Shown here piece after piece: positions 6,801-15,175 of a stretch of 46,135 bases of DNA. The first letter of the stretch is position 1; each line of letters begins with the position of its first letter. Source of the stretch: an uncultured Cellvibrio sp. GTDB lineage: Bacteria; Pseudomonadota; Gammaproteobacteria; Pseudomonadales; Cellvibrionaceae. The notes beneath the pieces were generated by a model, which worked only from the letters and a program-made list of their open reading frames with translations, ran no database searches and was not told the origin of the DNA. The stretch spans positions 1 to 46,135 of the forward strand of contig CAMLML010000032.1 in NCBI GenBank assembly GCA_946481095.1. The letters are read 5' to 3'. Both the position numbers and the translations under genes were made by a program.

Positions 6801-9341
6801 TTAATCCACCAACTCCACAAACTGAATTCCCGAATTATTTCTTTCCAAGGCTGTAGCGGGACGAATTTGTTCGCGCTCAACAACGTAGGCAAGATTTTCG
6901 TCGCGATCATTGGAGTTAATAAAATGTTTAAAGCGTTTATGTAATTCCGGATTCTCGACTGTGGTTTTCCATTCGCATTGATATTGGCTGATGTTGTATT
7001 TCATCTGCTCTTCCAACTCAGCACAAATACCCAATTTGTCTTCGATAACAACTTTTTTCAGATAAGCCAACCCGCCTTCCATATTTTCCAACCACACCGA
7101 TGTACGCTGTAGACGATCTGCGGTACGAATGTAAAACATCATCACGCGATCAATGTAAGCAATTAGCGTTGCATCATCCAAACCGGTTGCGAATAAATCA
7201 GCATGACGTGGACGCATACCGCCATTACCACACACATACAAACTCCAACCGGTTTCAGTTGCAATTACACCAAAGTCTTTTGATTGAGCTTCTGCACATT
7301 CGCGAGTACAACCCGAAACACCAAATTTCATTTTGTGTGGCGCACGTACACCTTTGTAACGATTTTCCAAAGTGACTGCCATGCCAACAGAATCCAACAC
7401 ACCATAACGACACCAGGTTGAACCTACACAAGATTTCACTGTACGCAATGATTTGCCATAAGCGTGACCCGTTTCAAAACCGGCATCGACTAATTTTTTC
7501 CAGATATCCGGCAACTGATGTAATTGTGCACCAAACAAATCAATACGCTGACCACCCGTGATTTTGGTGTAAAGCTTGTATTCTTTTGCAACCTGCCCCA
7601 AGGCAATTAATTTATCCGGTGTAATTTCACCACCGGCAACACGCGGTACGATTGAGTAGGTACCGTCTTTCTGCATATTGCCAAGAAAAATATCGTTGGT
7701 GTCCTGCAAACCAATATGTTTTTTATCGAGAACATATTCATTCCAGAAAGAAGCGAGTATAGAAGCAACCGCAGGCTTACAAATATCGCATCCCAAGCCT
7801 TTACCATGCTGATCCAATAATTCATCGAAAGTTTTGATTTGTTTTACGCGAACAATATCAGCCAATTCTTTACGTGAATGCGGAAAGTGTTCGCAAATAT
7901 GATTGCTGACTTCCACGCCCAATTTTTTCAATTCGGAGTCCATCACTTGTTTGGCCAGTGCAGTGCAACCACCACAACCGGTTGACGCTTTGGTAACGGC
8001 TTTGATATCGCCCATTGTGCGAGCACCATCTTGCACCGCACAACAAATTGCACCCTTGCTCACATCGTAACAAGAACAAATCATCGCAGTATCCGGCAGT
8101 GCATCAACACCCAAACCTGCTCCACCCCCTTCAACATTCGGCAAAATCAATCCATTCGGATCTTCCGGCAAATCCATTCCATTCACACACATTTGCTGCA
8201 AGGTACCATAGGCCTCAACATCACCTACCATGACTGCACCCAACAATTTTTTATTGTCAGCAGAAACAATTATGCGTTTATAAACTTCATCAACATCATT
8301 GCTGTAGGTATAACTTAATGAACCCGGAGTGTTGCCATGCGCGTCGCCAATCGATGCCACATCCACACCCAACAATTTTAATTTGGTGCTCATATCTGCA
8401 CCGGTAAATTGTTCTGTACCGCCTGTGATATGCGATACAGCCACTTTTGCCATTTGATAGCCGGGTGCAACCAAACCAAAAATACGATTATTCCAAAGTG
8501 CACATTCACCAATCGCGTAAACATCCTTCACTGAAGTTTGGCAATTGTTGTCAACTGTAATACCACCGCGCTCACCAACTGTAATGCCACATTTTCTAGC
8601 CAGCTCATCCTGTGGACGAATACCGGCAGAAAATAAAATCATATCGGTTTCAAGGTAGCTACCATCCGCAAAATTCATGCGATAACGCGCCTCGGTACCG
8701 GCAACAATTTCATTTGTCGCTTTTTGTGTGTGAACCTTCACACCCATGGCTTCAATTTTGCGACGCAATAATTTGCCGCCACCTTCATCCAATTGCACTG
8801 CCATTAATCGTGGAGCAAATTCCACCACATGAGTTTCCAAACCGGAATTTTTCAATGCCGCGGCTGCTTCCAAACCTAACAAACCACCGCCCACTACAAC
8901 ACCAATTTTGCTTTGTTGTGCAGAGGCAGTTATAGCTTCCAGATCCTCAATTGTGCGATACACCAAACAATGTTCATTTTTGTTGCCGGGGATAGGTGGA
9001 ACAAAAGGGAATGAACCTGTCGCCAAAACCAATTTGTCGTAGGCCTCGCGACGACCTGACGCAGTGATAACTTCTTTGTTTTCAAAATCCAGATCGACAA
9101 CTTTGTCTTTTAAAATAAACTCAACTGATTTGGATTGATAATAATCCGGTGTGGTTAAGGCCAGATCTTCGGCTGTAGAGCCAGAAAAATATTTGGACAG
9201 CTGCACGCGATCATAAGCAAGACGCGGCTCTTCCGAAAATGTCACGACATGATATTGCCCAGCGTCAGCATGGTTCACCAAATTATCAATAAATTTGTGC
9301 CCTACCATTCCATTACCAACAACTACTATTCTCTTCTTCAT
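6801..9341 (-). CDS. nirB: NADH-dependent nitrite reductase large subunit NirB
   Basis: Catalytic subunit of assimilatory/detoxifying siroheme nitrite reductase: six-electron reduction of nitrite to ammonium. The 846 residues show an N-terminal FAD/NAD(P) oxidoreductase (VVVGNGMVGHKF, then GVVVGGGLLGLEAA, and YAIGECALW), two BFD-like [2Fe-2S] modules (MICSCYDVSKG...STGCGGC and GLGCDICKPA), and a nitrite/sulfite reductase ferredoxin-like plus siroheme/4Fe-4S domain with cluster ligands in CVGSTWCRYG and GVSGCTRECAEAQ. Length is normal. The start has GAGG seven bases upstream. It follows cobA (siroheme supply) and precedes nirD in one transcription unit; both gaps are filled by palindromic repeats. 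Confidence 0.97.
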   Translation of the reverse strand: MKKRIVVVGNGMVGHKFIDNLVNHADAGQYHVVTFSEEPRLAYDRVQLSKYFSGSTAEDLALTTPDYYQSKSVEFILKDKVVDLDFENKEVITASGRREAYDKLVLATGSFPFVPPIPGNKNEHCLVYRTIEDLEAITASAQQSKIGVVVGGGLLGLEAAAALKNSGLETHVVEFAPRLMAVQLDEGGGKLLRRKIEAMGVKVHTQKATNEIVAGTEARYRMNFADGSYLETDMILFSAGIRPQDELARKCGITVGERGGITVDNNCQTSVKDVYAIGECALWNNRIFGLVAPGYQMAKVAVSHITGGTEQFTGADMSTKLKLLGVDVASIGDAHGNTPGSLSYTYSNDVDEVYKRIIVSADNKKLLGAVMVGDVEAYGTLQQMCVNGMDLPEDPNGLILPNVEGGGAGLGVDALPDTAMICSCYDVSKGAICCAVQDGARTMGDIKAVTKASTGCGGCTALAKQVMDSELKKLGVEVSNHICEHFPHSRKELADIVRVKQIKTFDELLDQHGKGLGCDICKPAVASILASFWNEYVLDKKHIGLQDTNDIFLGNMQKDGTYSIVPRVAGGEITPDKLIALGQVAKEYKLYTKITGGQRIDLFGAQLHQLPDIWKKLVDAGFETGHAYGKSLRTVKSCVGSTWCRYGVLDSVGMAVTLENRYKGVRAPHKMKFGVSGCTRECAEAQSKDFGVIATETGWSLYVCGNGGMRPRHADLFATGLDDATLIAYIDRVMMFYIRTADRLQRTSVWLENMEGGLAYLKKVVIEDKLGICAELEEQMKYNISQYQCEWKTTVENPELHKRFKHFINSNDRDENLAYVVEREQIRPATALERNNSGIQFVELVD

Positions 9342-9387
9342 AAATGCCTCACGTTTTTTAACGCTTTTTGATTTGAAAAATTTTTTG

Positions 9388-9510
9388 CCCTCACCCTAAC
9401 CCTCTCCCGGAAGAAGAGAGGATTGATTCCCTGCTCTCCCAGCTTCTTCTGTAAAAATTTTCTACGAAGTTCTATTCCCTCTCCTTCCGGGAGAGGGCCA
9501 GGGTGAGGGC
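9388..9510. repeat. Paired palindromic repeat between cobA and nirB
   Basis: Arms at 9388-9422 and 9476-9510: CCCTCACCCTAACC plus CTCTCCCGG on the left, the reverse complement on the right (CCGGGAGAGGGCCAGGGTG). The left inner palindrome is degenerate (CCCGGAAGAAGAGAGG). Same family as 6688-6794. A 53-bp middle separates the arms. Confidence 0.85.
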
Positions 9511-9511
9511 T

Positions 9512-10348
9512 TTAAGCCGACAAACTCATCCGTTGCCGCTCAACTACCAATTCCAATTCCGATTTTAAATTCACGACATTACCCACAATAATTAACGCAG
9601 GTGATTGCACTTGTTCGCGTGAAACGGCATCAGGTAAATCACTTAATTCTGTAATGATGTTGCGCTGATTTTTACGGCAACCATTTTCGATAATCGCAAC
9701 CGGAGTATTCGCATTCATTCCCGCGTTTAATAATTCGCGAGTGATGTCACCGGCACGAGTTAAACCCATATAAAAAACCAAAGTGTGATTGAGCTGTACA
9801 AGTGCAGACCAATTTACGTCCAAACTTTTTTCCGCGTGCCCCGTAACAAAAGTACACCCCTGGGAAATACCGCGATGGGTTAAAGGAATATCGGCGTAAG
9901 TTGCACAACCCGATGCCGAGGTAATTCCAGGAACCACTTCTGATTCAATTCCGGCTGCTCGCAATTCCATTAATTCTTCACCACCGCGACCAAACACAAA
10001 TGGATCACCACCTTTAATACGACAAACGGTTAAACCGGCAAGCGCTTGCTGCACCAACAATTGATTTAAATCCTCTTGTGCAATGCTGTGTTGGTTTTTA
10101 GCTTTGCCAACGTAAATTGCCGGAATATTTTTTGGAAAAAGCGCACAAATTTCTGCACTCACCAGATAATCATAAAAAATAACATCAGCCGTCTGAATGA
10201 TGCGCAGGGCTTTTACTGTGAGCAATTCAACATCGCCGGGACCTGCGCCCACTAAAAACACTTTGCCAACTTTGGAGGCACGAACAGGCACCACAGAATC
10301 CAACCGACCGGAAAAGGATGACAAATGGGAATGTGGCAAATAATTCAT
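9512..10348 (-). CDS. cobA: Uroporphyrinogen-III C-methyltransferase (siroheme)
   Basis: SAM-dependent methylation of uroporphyrinogen III to precorrin-2, the committed step to siroheme, the cofactor of the adjacent NirB. The 278-residue protein has the SUMT signature near residue 30 (GKVFLVGAGPGDVELLTVKA), the GGDPFVFGRGGEE loop, PGITSASGCATYADIPLTHRG and VFYMGL. There is no N-terminal CysG-type dehydrogenase/ferrochelatase, so this is a stand-alone methyltransferase. AAGGTG lies six bases before the ATG. First gene of cobA-nirB-nirD; often this gene follows nirBD instead. A candidate sigma-54 promoter lies about 60 bp upstream (see 10405-10420). Confidence 0.95.
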   Translation of the reverse strand: MNYLPHSHLSSFSGRLDSVVPVRASKVGKVFLVGAGPGDVELLTVKALRIIQTADVIFYDYLVSAEICALFPKNIPAIYVGKAKNQHSIAQEDLNQLLVQQALAGLTVCRIKGGDPFVFGRGGEELMELRAAGIESEVVPGITSASGCATYADIPLTHRGISQGCTFVTGHAEKSLDVNWSALVQLNHTLVFYMGLTRAGDITRELLNAGMNANTPVAIIENGCRKNQRNIITELSDLPDAVSREQVQSPALIIVGNVVNLKSELELVVERQRMSLSA

Positions 10349-10404
10349 GATTGCACCTTAAAAGACGATTGATTATTCAATCTGTAAAATCATGAACAGG
10401 TATT

Positions 10405-10420
10405 TGCAATCGCAATGCCA
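10405..10420 (-). promoter_or_regulatory. Candidate sigma-54 promoter for cobA-nirBD
   Basis: On the minus strand the bases read TGGCATTGCGATTGCA, matching the -24/-12 consensus TGGCAC-N5-TTGCW with the invariant GG and GC separated by exactly ten bases. Start would fall near 10394, giving a leader of about 45 bases before the cobA ATG. NtrC-like sites lie 150-250 bp upstream, the right distance for enhancers. Confidence 0.7.
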
Positions 10421-10538
10421 TAATGCATTTTTAAAATTAAATTATTTTTTTAATTGGAGTTTCAGTGGCTTAGCTGAGGAGTGTGATATTAATTTGGTAT
10501 TAATGACAATAAAAATTGAATCAATCGACGACGCCCTG

Positions 10539-10555
10539 TGATCATATGTGGTGCA
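10539..10555. promoter_or_regulatory. NtrC-like site 1 (perfect right half)
   Basis: TGATCA-TATGT-GGTGCA. Compared with the NtrC dyad TGCACC-N5-GGTGCA the right half is perfect and the left half matches 3 of 6. Centre about 153 bp upstream of the predicted cobA start site. Confidence 0.45.
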
Positions 10556-10603
10556 AGATGGATCTTTTATGGAGCAAAAAACAATGCTATGGAAAATTAA
10601 ATT

Positions 10604-10609
10604 TGCACC
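10604..10609. promoter_or_regulatory. NtrC-like half site (TGCACC)
   Basis: A perfect TGCACC left half without a recognisable partner half. With GGTGCAA at 10550-10556 it makes a 7-bp inverted repeat, GGTGCAA/TTGCACC, across 46 bp. Confidence 0.3.
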
Positions 10610-10636
10610 GATAATAAACAAACAAATGGAGCACAC

Positions 10637-10653
10637 TGAATCATATTGGTGCT
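10637..10653. promoter_or_regulatory. NtrC-like site 2
   Basis: TGAATC-ATATT-GGTGCT matches TGCACC-N5-GGTGCA at 4 of 6 and 5 of 6 positions with the correct five-base spacer. Centre about 250 bp upstream of the predicted sigma-54 start site, 98 bp from site 1. Confidence 0.5.
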
Positions 10654-10825
10654 TTTGTGTTTTTTGTTACCTCAGAAAGCTACCGCATCAACCCCAACAT
10701 AGGCACATGAACCTACCCCGGGAAGATAACTACCCGATAAAACCCAAAATGATCCAAAATAGAACCTGCTCAAAACCCTGTTTATTGGGTTAAGATCCTT
10801 AATTCTCAATACAGCCAGCAAATCT

Positions 10826-11824
10826 ATGTCTATGCCATTAATTGATAGCTTCGGTCGTCAGGTGACCTATGTTCGCATGTCGGTTACCGACCGCTGTGAC
10901 TTGCGCTGTACCTATTGTATGGCCGAAGAAATGGAGTTTTTACCTCGTGATCAGGTTCTCAGCATTGAAGAATTCGCTCTTTTAGGCCAAGTATTAAGTG
11001 AACTGGGGGTTACCAAAATACGACTCACTGGCGGAGAACCCTTGATCCGCAGAGGCATAATCGAGTTGGCCCAAACATTAGGGCAGTTACCTTTATTGAA
11101 GCAGCTCTGTCTAACCACCAACGGCACCCATCTCAAACGCCATGCACTGGAATTAAAAGCCGCCGGTGTTACACGTATTAATATCAGCCTGGACAGTCTT
11201 GATGCTGATAATTTCCGCCGCTTGACTCGCATAGGCAATTTACAACAGGTACTGGAAGGAATTGATGCCGCCATCGATGCAGGGTTTGCCTCTATCAAAC
11301 TCAATTGTGTTGCCCTTAAACATTACAATGCTCATGAGGTGAAGCATCTGGTGCAATTTGCACTGGATAAAAAAATTGATATCAGTTTTATTGAAGAAAT
11401 GCCGCTAGGCAAAATTGATGAGCACGGCCGCAACACCGAATTTGTCAGCAGCGCTGAATTACGGCAAATATTGCGGCAGGATTTTCAATTAATTCCCGAC
11501 AATCAAAAAGAAAATCACGATGGCCCCGCAAAATATTGGCGACTCGCCAATCATTCATCGCGTATAGGTTTTATTTCACCCCATTCCGAAAATTTTTGCA
11601 GCAGCTGTAATCGTGTACGCATCACTGCCACCGGTCAACTCCTGTTGTGTTTGGGCCAGGAAAATAGTGTTGATTTACGAAAAGTATTGCGCGAAAGCGC
11701 ATACCCAGCCGAAGAATTAAAACAAGCCATCATCAATTCCATGCAACAGAAACCGGAAAAACATCATTTTAATTTGCATGAAGAACCACAAATTGTTCGT
11801 TTTATGAATATGACCGGAGGATAA
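10826..11824 (+). CDS. moaA: GTP 3',8-cyclase MoaA
   Basis: Radical-SAM enzyme that, with MoaC, converts GTP to cyclic pyranopterin monophosphate in molybdenum cofactor synthesis. The 332 residues show the SAM cluster C24-x3-C28-x2-C31 (CDLRCTYC), the LTGGEPLIRR motif, and the C-terminal second 4Fe-4S site (FCSSCNRVRITATGQLLLC). The chain ends in Gly-Gly, the conserved MoaA tail needed for activity. The start chosen (MSMPLIDSFGRQ) matches the family, though no strong ribosome site is visible. moaB follows immediately (stop and start abut), so the two are translationally coupled. MoCo is needed by nitrate reductase, which fits the adjacent nitrite operon, but moaC, moaD and moaE are not here. 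Confidence 0.96.
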   Translation: MSMPLIDSFGRQVTYVRMSVTDRCDLRCTYCMAEEMEFLPRDQVLSIEEFALLGQVLSELGVTKIRLTGGEPLIRRGIIELAQTLGQLPLLKQLCLTTNGTHLKRHALELKAAGVTRINISLDSLDADNFRRLTRIGNLQQVLEGIDAAIDAGFASIKLNCVALKHYNAHEVKHLVQFALDKKIDISFIEEMPLGKIDEHGRNTEFVSSAELRQILRQDFQLIPDNQKENHDGPAKYWRLANHSSRIGFISPHSENFCSSCNRVRITATGQLLLCLGQENSVDLRKVLRESAYPAEELKQAIINSMQQKPEKHHFNLHEEPQIVRFMNMTGG

Positions 11825-12346
11825 ATGTCATCACAAAAAGAATTTGTACCCTTAAATATTTGCGTGCTAACCGTTTCCGATACTCGCAATTTTGCAACTG
11901 ATACTTCAGGCCAAAAGCTGCAAGATTTACTCACAACAGCAGGCCATAAATTGCATGACAGAAAACTGGTAACGGATGATATTTACCAAATTCGCGCCGT
12001 GGTTTCCAACTGGATTGCGGATACTCAGACACAAGTTGTGTTGATTACAGGAGGAACGGGTTTTGCCGGGCGCGATTCAACTGTCGAAGCAATGGTTCCT
12101 TTGTTTGATAAAACCGTTGTGGGTTTTGGTGAATTATTTCGACAAATATCATTTGCAGAAATCGGCACATCAACAATCCAATCACGTGCCACCGCCGGTT
12201 TCGCCAACCACACCTTGATATTTTGTTTACCTGGCTCCACCGGTGCGTGCACAACCGCGTGGGAAAAAATCATCAGGGAACAATTGGATTCACGACAAAA
12301 ACCTTGTAATTTCGTCGGCCAATTGAAAATCAATAAATCACATTAA
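11825..12346 (+). CDS. moaB: Molybdenum cofactor biosynthesis protein MoaB
   Basis: MogA/MoaB-family protein acting late in molybdopterin cofactor assembly (molybdopterin binding/adenylylation; the exact role of bacterial MoaB differs between species). The 173 residues contain TDTSGQKLQDLL near the start, the signature VVLITGGTGFAGRDSTVEAM, and GFGELFRQISFAEIG followed by SRATAGFANHTLIFCLPGS, all typical of the family. The ATG follows the moaA stop directly. The canonical Thr in GGTGxTxRD is replaced (GGTGFAGRD), as seen in some MoaB proteins. Confidence 0.93.
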   Translation: MSSQKEFVPLNICVLTVSDTRNFATDTSGQKLQDLLTTAGHKLHDRKLVTDDIYQIRAVVSNWIADTQTQVVLITGGTGFAGRDSTVEAMVPLFDKTVVGFGELFRQISFAEIGTSTIQSRATAGFANHTLIFCLPGSTGACTTAWEKIIREQLDSRQKPCNFVGQLKINKSH

Positions 12347-12363
12347 TTTTTTTGGGGATGGCA

Positions 12364-13443
12364 ATGACAATACTGATGTTTATTGCGGGTTTGGCACTAC
12401 TGGTCGTTGGTGCGGATGTTCTGGTGAGAGGTGCATCCAAATTTGCCATGTCATTCGGCATATCCCCGCTGGTTGTAGGCCTGACAATTGTCGCTTTCGG
12501 TACCAGTGCTCCGGAGATGGCAGTATCTGTGGGTGCTGTTTTACAAAATCAAACCGATATTGCAATAGGGAATGTTGTCGGCAGCAATATTTTTAATGTG
12601 TTGTTTATTTTAGGCGTTTCCGCATTAATCACACCCTTGATAGTGAACGTACAAATTATTCGCCAGGAAGTGCCAATTATGGTCGGTGCATCGGTTTTGC
12701 TGCTCGCCATTTGCATCGATGGACGATTGGGCCTGATTGACGGGATTATATTGTTTGCCTTATTGCTGACATACACAGCATTTTTAATTTACCAATCCCG
12801 CAAAGAATCAGCAGCAGTAAAAGAAGAATATTCTGATGAATATGCCAGCCACTCATCATGGGACAATAGTAAACCGGTGCAGATTTTATTAATAATCGCA
12901 GGCTTGGGATTGCTGGTTTTAGGATCAAAGTGGCTGGTTACATCCTCTGTTATTTTTGCAAAACACCTGGGTGTCAGCGACCTGGTGATAGGACTGACAA
13001 TTGTTGCCGCCGGTACGTCAATGCCTGAGGTCGCCACATCTGTGGTTGCAGCCATAAAAGGAGAGCGCGACATTGCAGTTGGCAATGTTGTCGGCAGCAG
13101 CACATTTAATATTCTTGGTTGCCTGGGATTAGCTGCCATGGCATCGGGCAGCACTGGCCTTGGAATTGCGGAAAGTGTTATCAATTTTGATTTGTGGATC
13201 ATGATTGCAGTAGCAATAGCCTGCCTGCCAATTTTTGCAACAGGCCAACAGATTTCACGCTTTAATGGTGCAGTATTTTTGTTCTATTACGTGGTTTATA
13301 CCTGCTATCTGATTTTGATGGCACAAAATCATCCCGTTGATTCACTTAATGCGGTAATGCTTGGCTTTGTATTACCACTAACCATCATCAGCGTCGTCGT
13401 AATGTTTTTACGACACAATAATTTAAGCCCGGGATCAAAATAA
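12364..13443 (+). CDS. Calcium/sodium antiporter, CaCA family (YrbG-like)
   Basis: Inner-membrane cation/Ca2+ exchanger with about ten transmembrane helices and the two inverted alpha repeats of the family: GLTIVAFGTSAPEMAVS with GNVVGSNIFNVLFILG in the first half, GLTIVAAGTSMPEVATS with GNVVGSSTFNILGCLG in the second. The acidic residues in GTSxPE carry the ions. I use the ATG at 12364 (MTILMFIAG) because GGGG sits six bases before it; the frame also offers TTG at 12352 and ATG at 12358. It follows moaB by 17 bp but is functionally unrelated. 359 residues, the usual length. Confidence 0.93.
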   Translation: MTILMFIAGLALLVVGADVLVRGASKFAMSFGISPLVVGLTIVAFGTSAPEMAVSVGAVLQNQTDIAIGNVVGSNIFNVLFILGVSALITPLIVNVQIIRQEVPIMVGASVLLLAICIDGRLGLIDGIILFALLLTYTAFLIYQSRKESAAVKEEYSDEYASHSSWDNSKPVQILLIIAGLGLLVLGSKWLVTSSVIFAKHLGVSDLVIGLTIVAAGTSMPEVATSVVAAIKGERDIAVGNVVGSSTFNILGCLGLAAMASGSTGLGIAESVINFDLWIMIAVAIACLPIFATGQQISRFNGAVFLFYYVVYTCYLILMAQNHPVDSLNAVMLGFVLPLTIISVVVMFLRHNNLSPGSK

Positions 13444-13539
13444 CCTCCCTCAAAATCATATCGGGTTAATGCTTTATCACTTGCGGCATTAACCGTAAAA
13501 TGGCAGCCTGTTTTTATTACCCCACCACAAGTGACTCCT

Positions 13540-15096
13540 ATGACTGCACACATGACTGCAAAAAAGCCCCTCGTATTATTGATTTTGGATGGCTACGGAT
13601 TTTCGGAAAAAACCCAATACAACGCCGTCCGCGCCGCAAAAACACCGATTTATGACCAACTCTGGAAGCGCCCCAACAGCCTGATTGAAACTTCAGGCAT
13701 GGCAGTAGGTTTACCTGAAGGACAAATGGGCAACTCGGAAGTAGGCCATATGACAATTGGTGCAGGCAGGGTGGTTTACCAAAGTTTTACGCGTATCAAC
13801 AAAGCAATTAGCGATGGCGACTTTTTTACAAATCCGGTGTACGTCGATGCTATTGATCACGCAATCAATACCGGCAAAGCAGTGCACATTTTAGGCCTGC
13901 TCTCGGAAGGTGGTGTGCACAGTCATCAGGATCATATTTACACCATGATCAAAATGGCAGCGCAGCGCGGCGCCAAAGAAATTTATCTGCACGCATTTTT
14001 GGACGGACGTGACACTGCACCACGCAGTGCAGACACTTCTTTGGCAAAAGCCGATGCAATTTTTAAAGAAGTGGGTGTTGGCAGAACCGCTTCGATTGTG
14101 GGCCGTTATTTTGCGCTGGATCGCGATAATCGATGGGACAGAGTGAAAGCAGCTTATGACGTAATGGTCACTGGCGATGCAGAATTTGATGCACTGACCG
14201 CGCTCGATGGATTAAAAGCGGCTTATGAACGCGGTGAAAATGATGAGTTCGTTAAAGCCACCGTAATCTGCGCGGAAGATGAGGAAGTGGCTACGATTAA
14301 TGATGGTGATTCAGTTATTTTTATGAACTTCCGTCCTGATCGCGCCCGTGAAATTACCAATGCATTAATTGATGAACATTTTGCCGGATTTGATCGCGGC
14401 GAATTACATCCACAAATTGCCAAATTTGTACAAACCACAGAATACGCATCAAGTATTAAAGCACCGATTGCTTTTCCGCCAGAAGATTTAACCAATTCAT
14501 TCGGCGAATATTTATCATCTATCGGTAAAACCCAACTGCGTATTGCTGAAACTGAAAAGTATGCGCACGTCACTTTCTTTTTTAATGCAGGCAATGAAGT
14601 GGTTTATCCCGGTGAAGATCGTATTTTGGTTCCTTCACCACAAGTAGCCACCTATGACTTGCAACCCGAGATGAGTGCTCCGGAAGTCACCGAAAAATTA
14701 GTGGCGGCAATTGAATCAGGGAAATATGACGCGATTATCTGCAACTATGCCAACTGCGACATGGTGGGTCACTCCGGTTTATTTGATGCTGCCGTCAAAG
14801 CGGTCGAAGCTGTTGATATTGCCTTGGGGAAAGTACTGGCCGCAGTTGAAAAAGTCGGCGGAGAAGCTTTAATTACAGCAGATCACGGTAATGTGGAAGA
14901 AATGTTTGATGAAGAAACCGGGCAGCCACACACTCAACATTCCACTTTACCTGTGCCGTTTATTTTCTTTAGTCATCGCCCTGCTGTGATGGAGAAAGGT
15001 GGCTCATTGGCAGATGTCGCGCCGACCATGTTGCATTTAATGAATATCACCCAACCTAAAGAAATGACCGGACGCAATTTGATTAAATTGGTTTAA
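13540..15096 (+). CDS. gpmI: 2,3-bisphosphoglycerate-independent phosphoglycerate mutase
   Basis: Mn2+-dependent interconversion of 3- and 2-phosphoglycerate in glycolysis/gluconeogenesis. Alkaline-phosphatase-fold signatures: metal site [10 protein letters not shown] near the N-terminus, the phospho-serine in [11 protein letters not shown] (S66), [10 protein letters not shown], the arginine-rich [26 protein letters not shown], and C-terminal metal ligands [12 protein letters not shown] and [12 protein letters not shown]. 518 residues, normal. Start uncertain among GTG 13531, ATG 13540 and ATG 13552; no clear ribosome site decides it. First gene of the gammaproteobacterial block gpmI-envC-ctpA-yibQ. 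Confidence 0.96.
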   Translation: MTAHMTAKKPLVLLILDGYGFSEKTQYNAVRAAKTPIYDQLWKRPNSLIETSGMAVGLPEGQMGNSEVGHMTIGAGRVVYQSFTRINKAISDGDFFTNPVYVDAIDHAINTGKAVHILGLLSEGGVHSHQDHIYTMIKMAAQRGAKEIYLHAFLDGRDTAPRSADTSLAKADAIFKEVGVGRTASIVGRYFALDRDNRWDRVKAAYDVMVTGDAEFDALTALDGLKAAYERGENDEFVKATVICAEDEEVATINDGDSVIFMNFRPDRAREITNALIDEHFAGFDRGELHPQIAKFVQTTEYASSIKAPIAFPPEDLTNSFGEYLSSIGKTQLRIAETEKYAHVTFFFNAGNEVVYPGEDRILVPSPQVATYDLQPEMSAPEVTEKLVAAIESGKYDAIICNYANCDMVGHSGLFDAAVKAVEAVDIALGKVLAAVEKVGGEALITADHGNVEEMFDEETGQPHTQHSTLPVPFIFFSHRPAVMEKGGSLADVAPTMLHLMNITQPKEMTGRNLIKLV

Positions 15097-15100
15097 TTTT

Positions 15101-15125
15101 CAGGGGCAGATCACATCTGCCCCTG
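15101..15125. repeat. Perfect hairpin between gpmI and envC
   Basis: CAGGGGCAGAT (15101-15111), loop CAC, ATCTGCCCCTG (15115-15125): an 11-bp perfect stem five bases after the gpmI stop. It has no T tract on the plus strand, so it is more likely an RNA-stability or attenuation hairpin than a classical terminator. Confidence 0.6.
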
Positions 15126-15175
15126 CAAGACGTTCCCGGATAAACCCTTTAGGCTCATTTTATATCGACACCTTA

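Larger units (their letters stand above)
10349..10825. other. Divergent cobA/moaA intergenic region (477 bp)
   Basis: No convincing gene. It contains the candidate sigma-54 promoter at 10405-10420, NtrC-like sites at 10539-10555, 10604-10609 and 10637-10653, and near moaA a small hairpin AACCC/GGGTT around 10775-10790. I could not identify a moaA promoter or a molybdenum-cofactor riboswitch by eye. The 81-codon open frame at 10548-10793 shows no family feature and overlaps the regulatory sites. Confidence 0.6.

Noticed and set aside
10548..10793. 81-codon open frame upstream of moaA
   Set aside because: Overlaps likely regulatory sites, no conserved pattern, mixed composition.
10700..10825. 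Molybdenum-cofactor riboswitch before moaA
   Set aside because: I could not match the conserved Moco motif helices by eye; only one small hairpin was seen.
15101..15125. Hairpin after gpmI as rho-independent terminator
   Set aside because: No T tract follows on the plus strand, and the operon envC-ctpA-yibQ continues; kept as a hairpin only.
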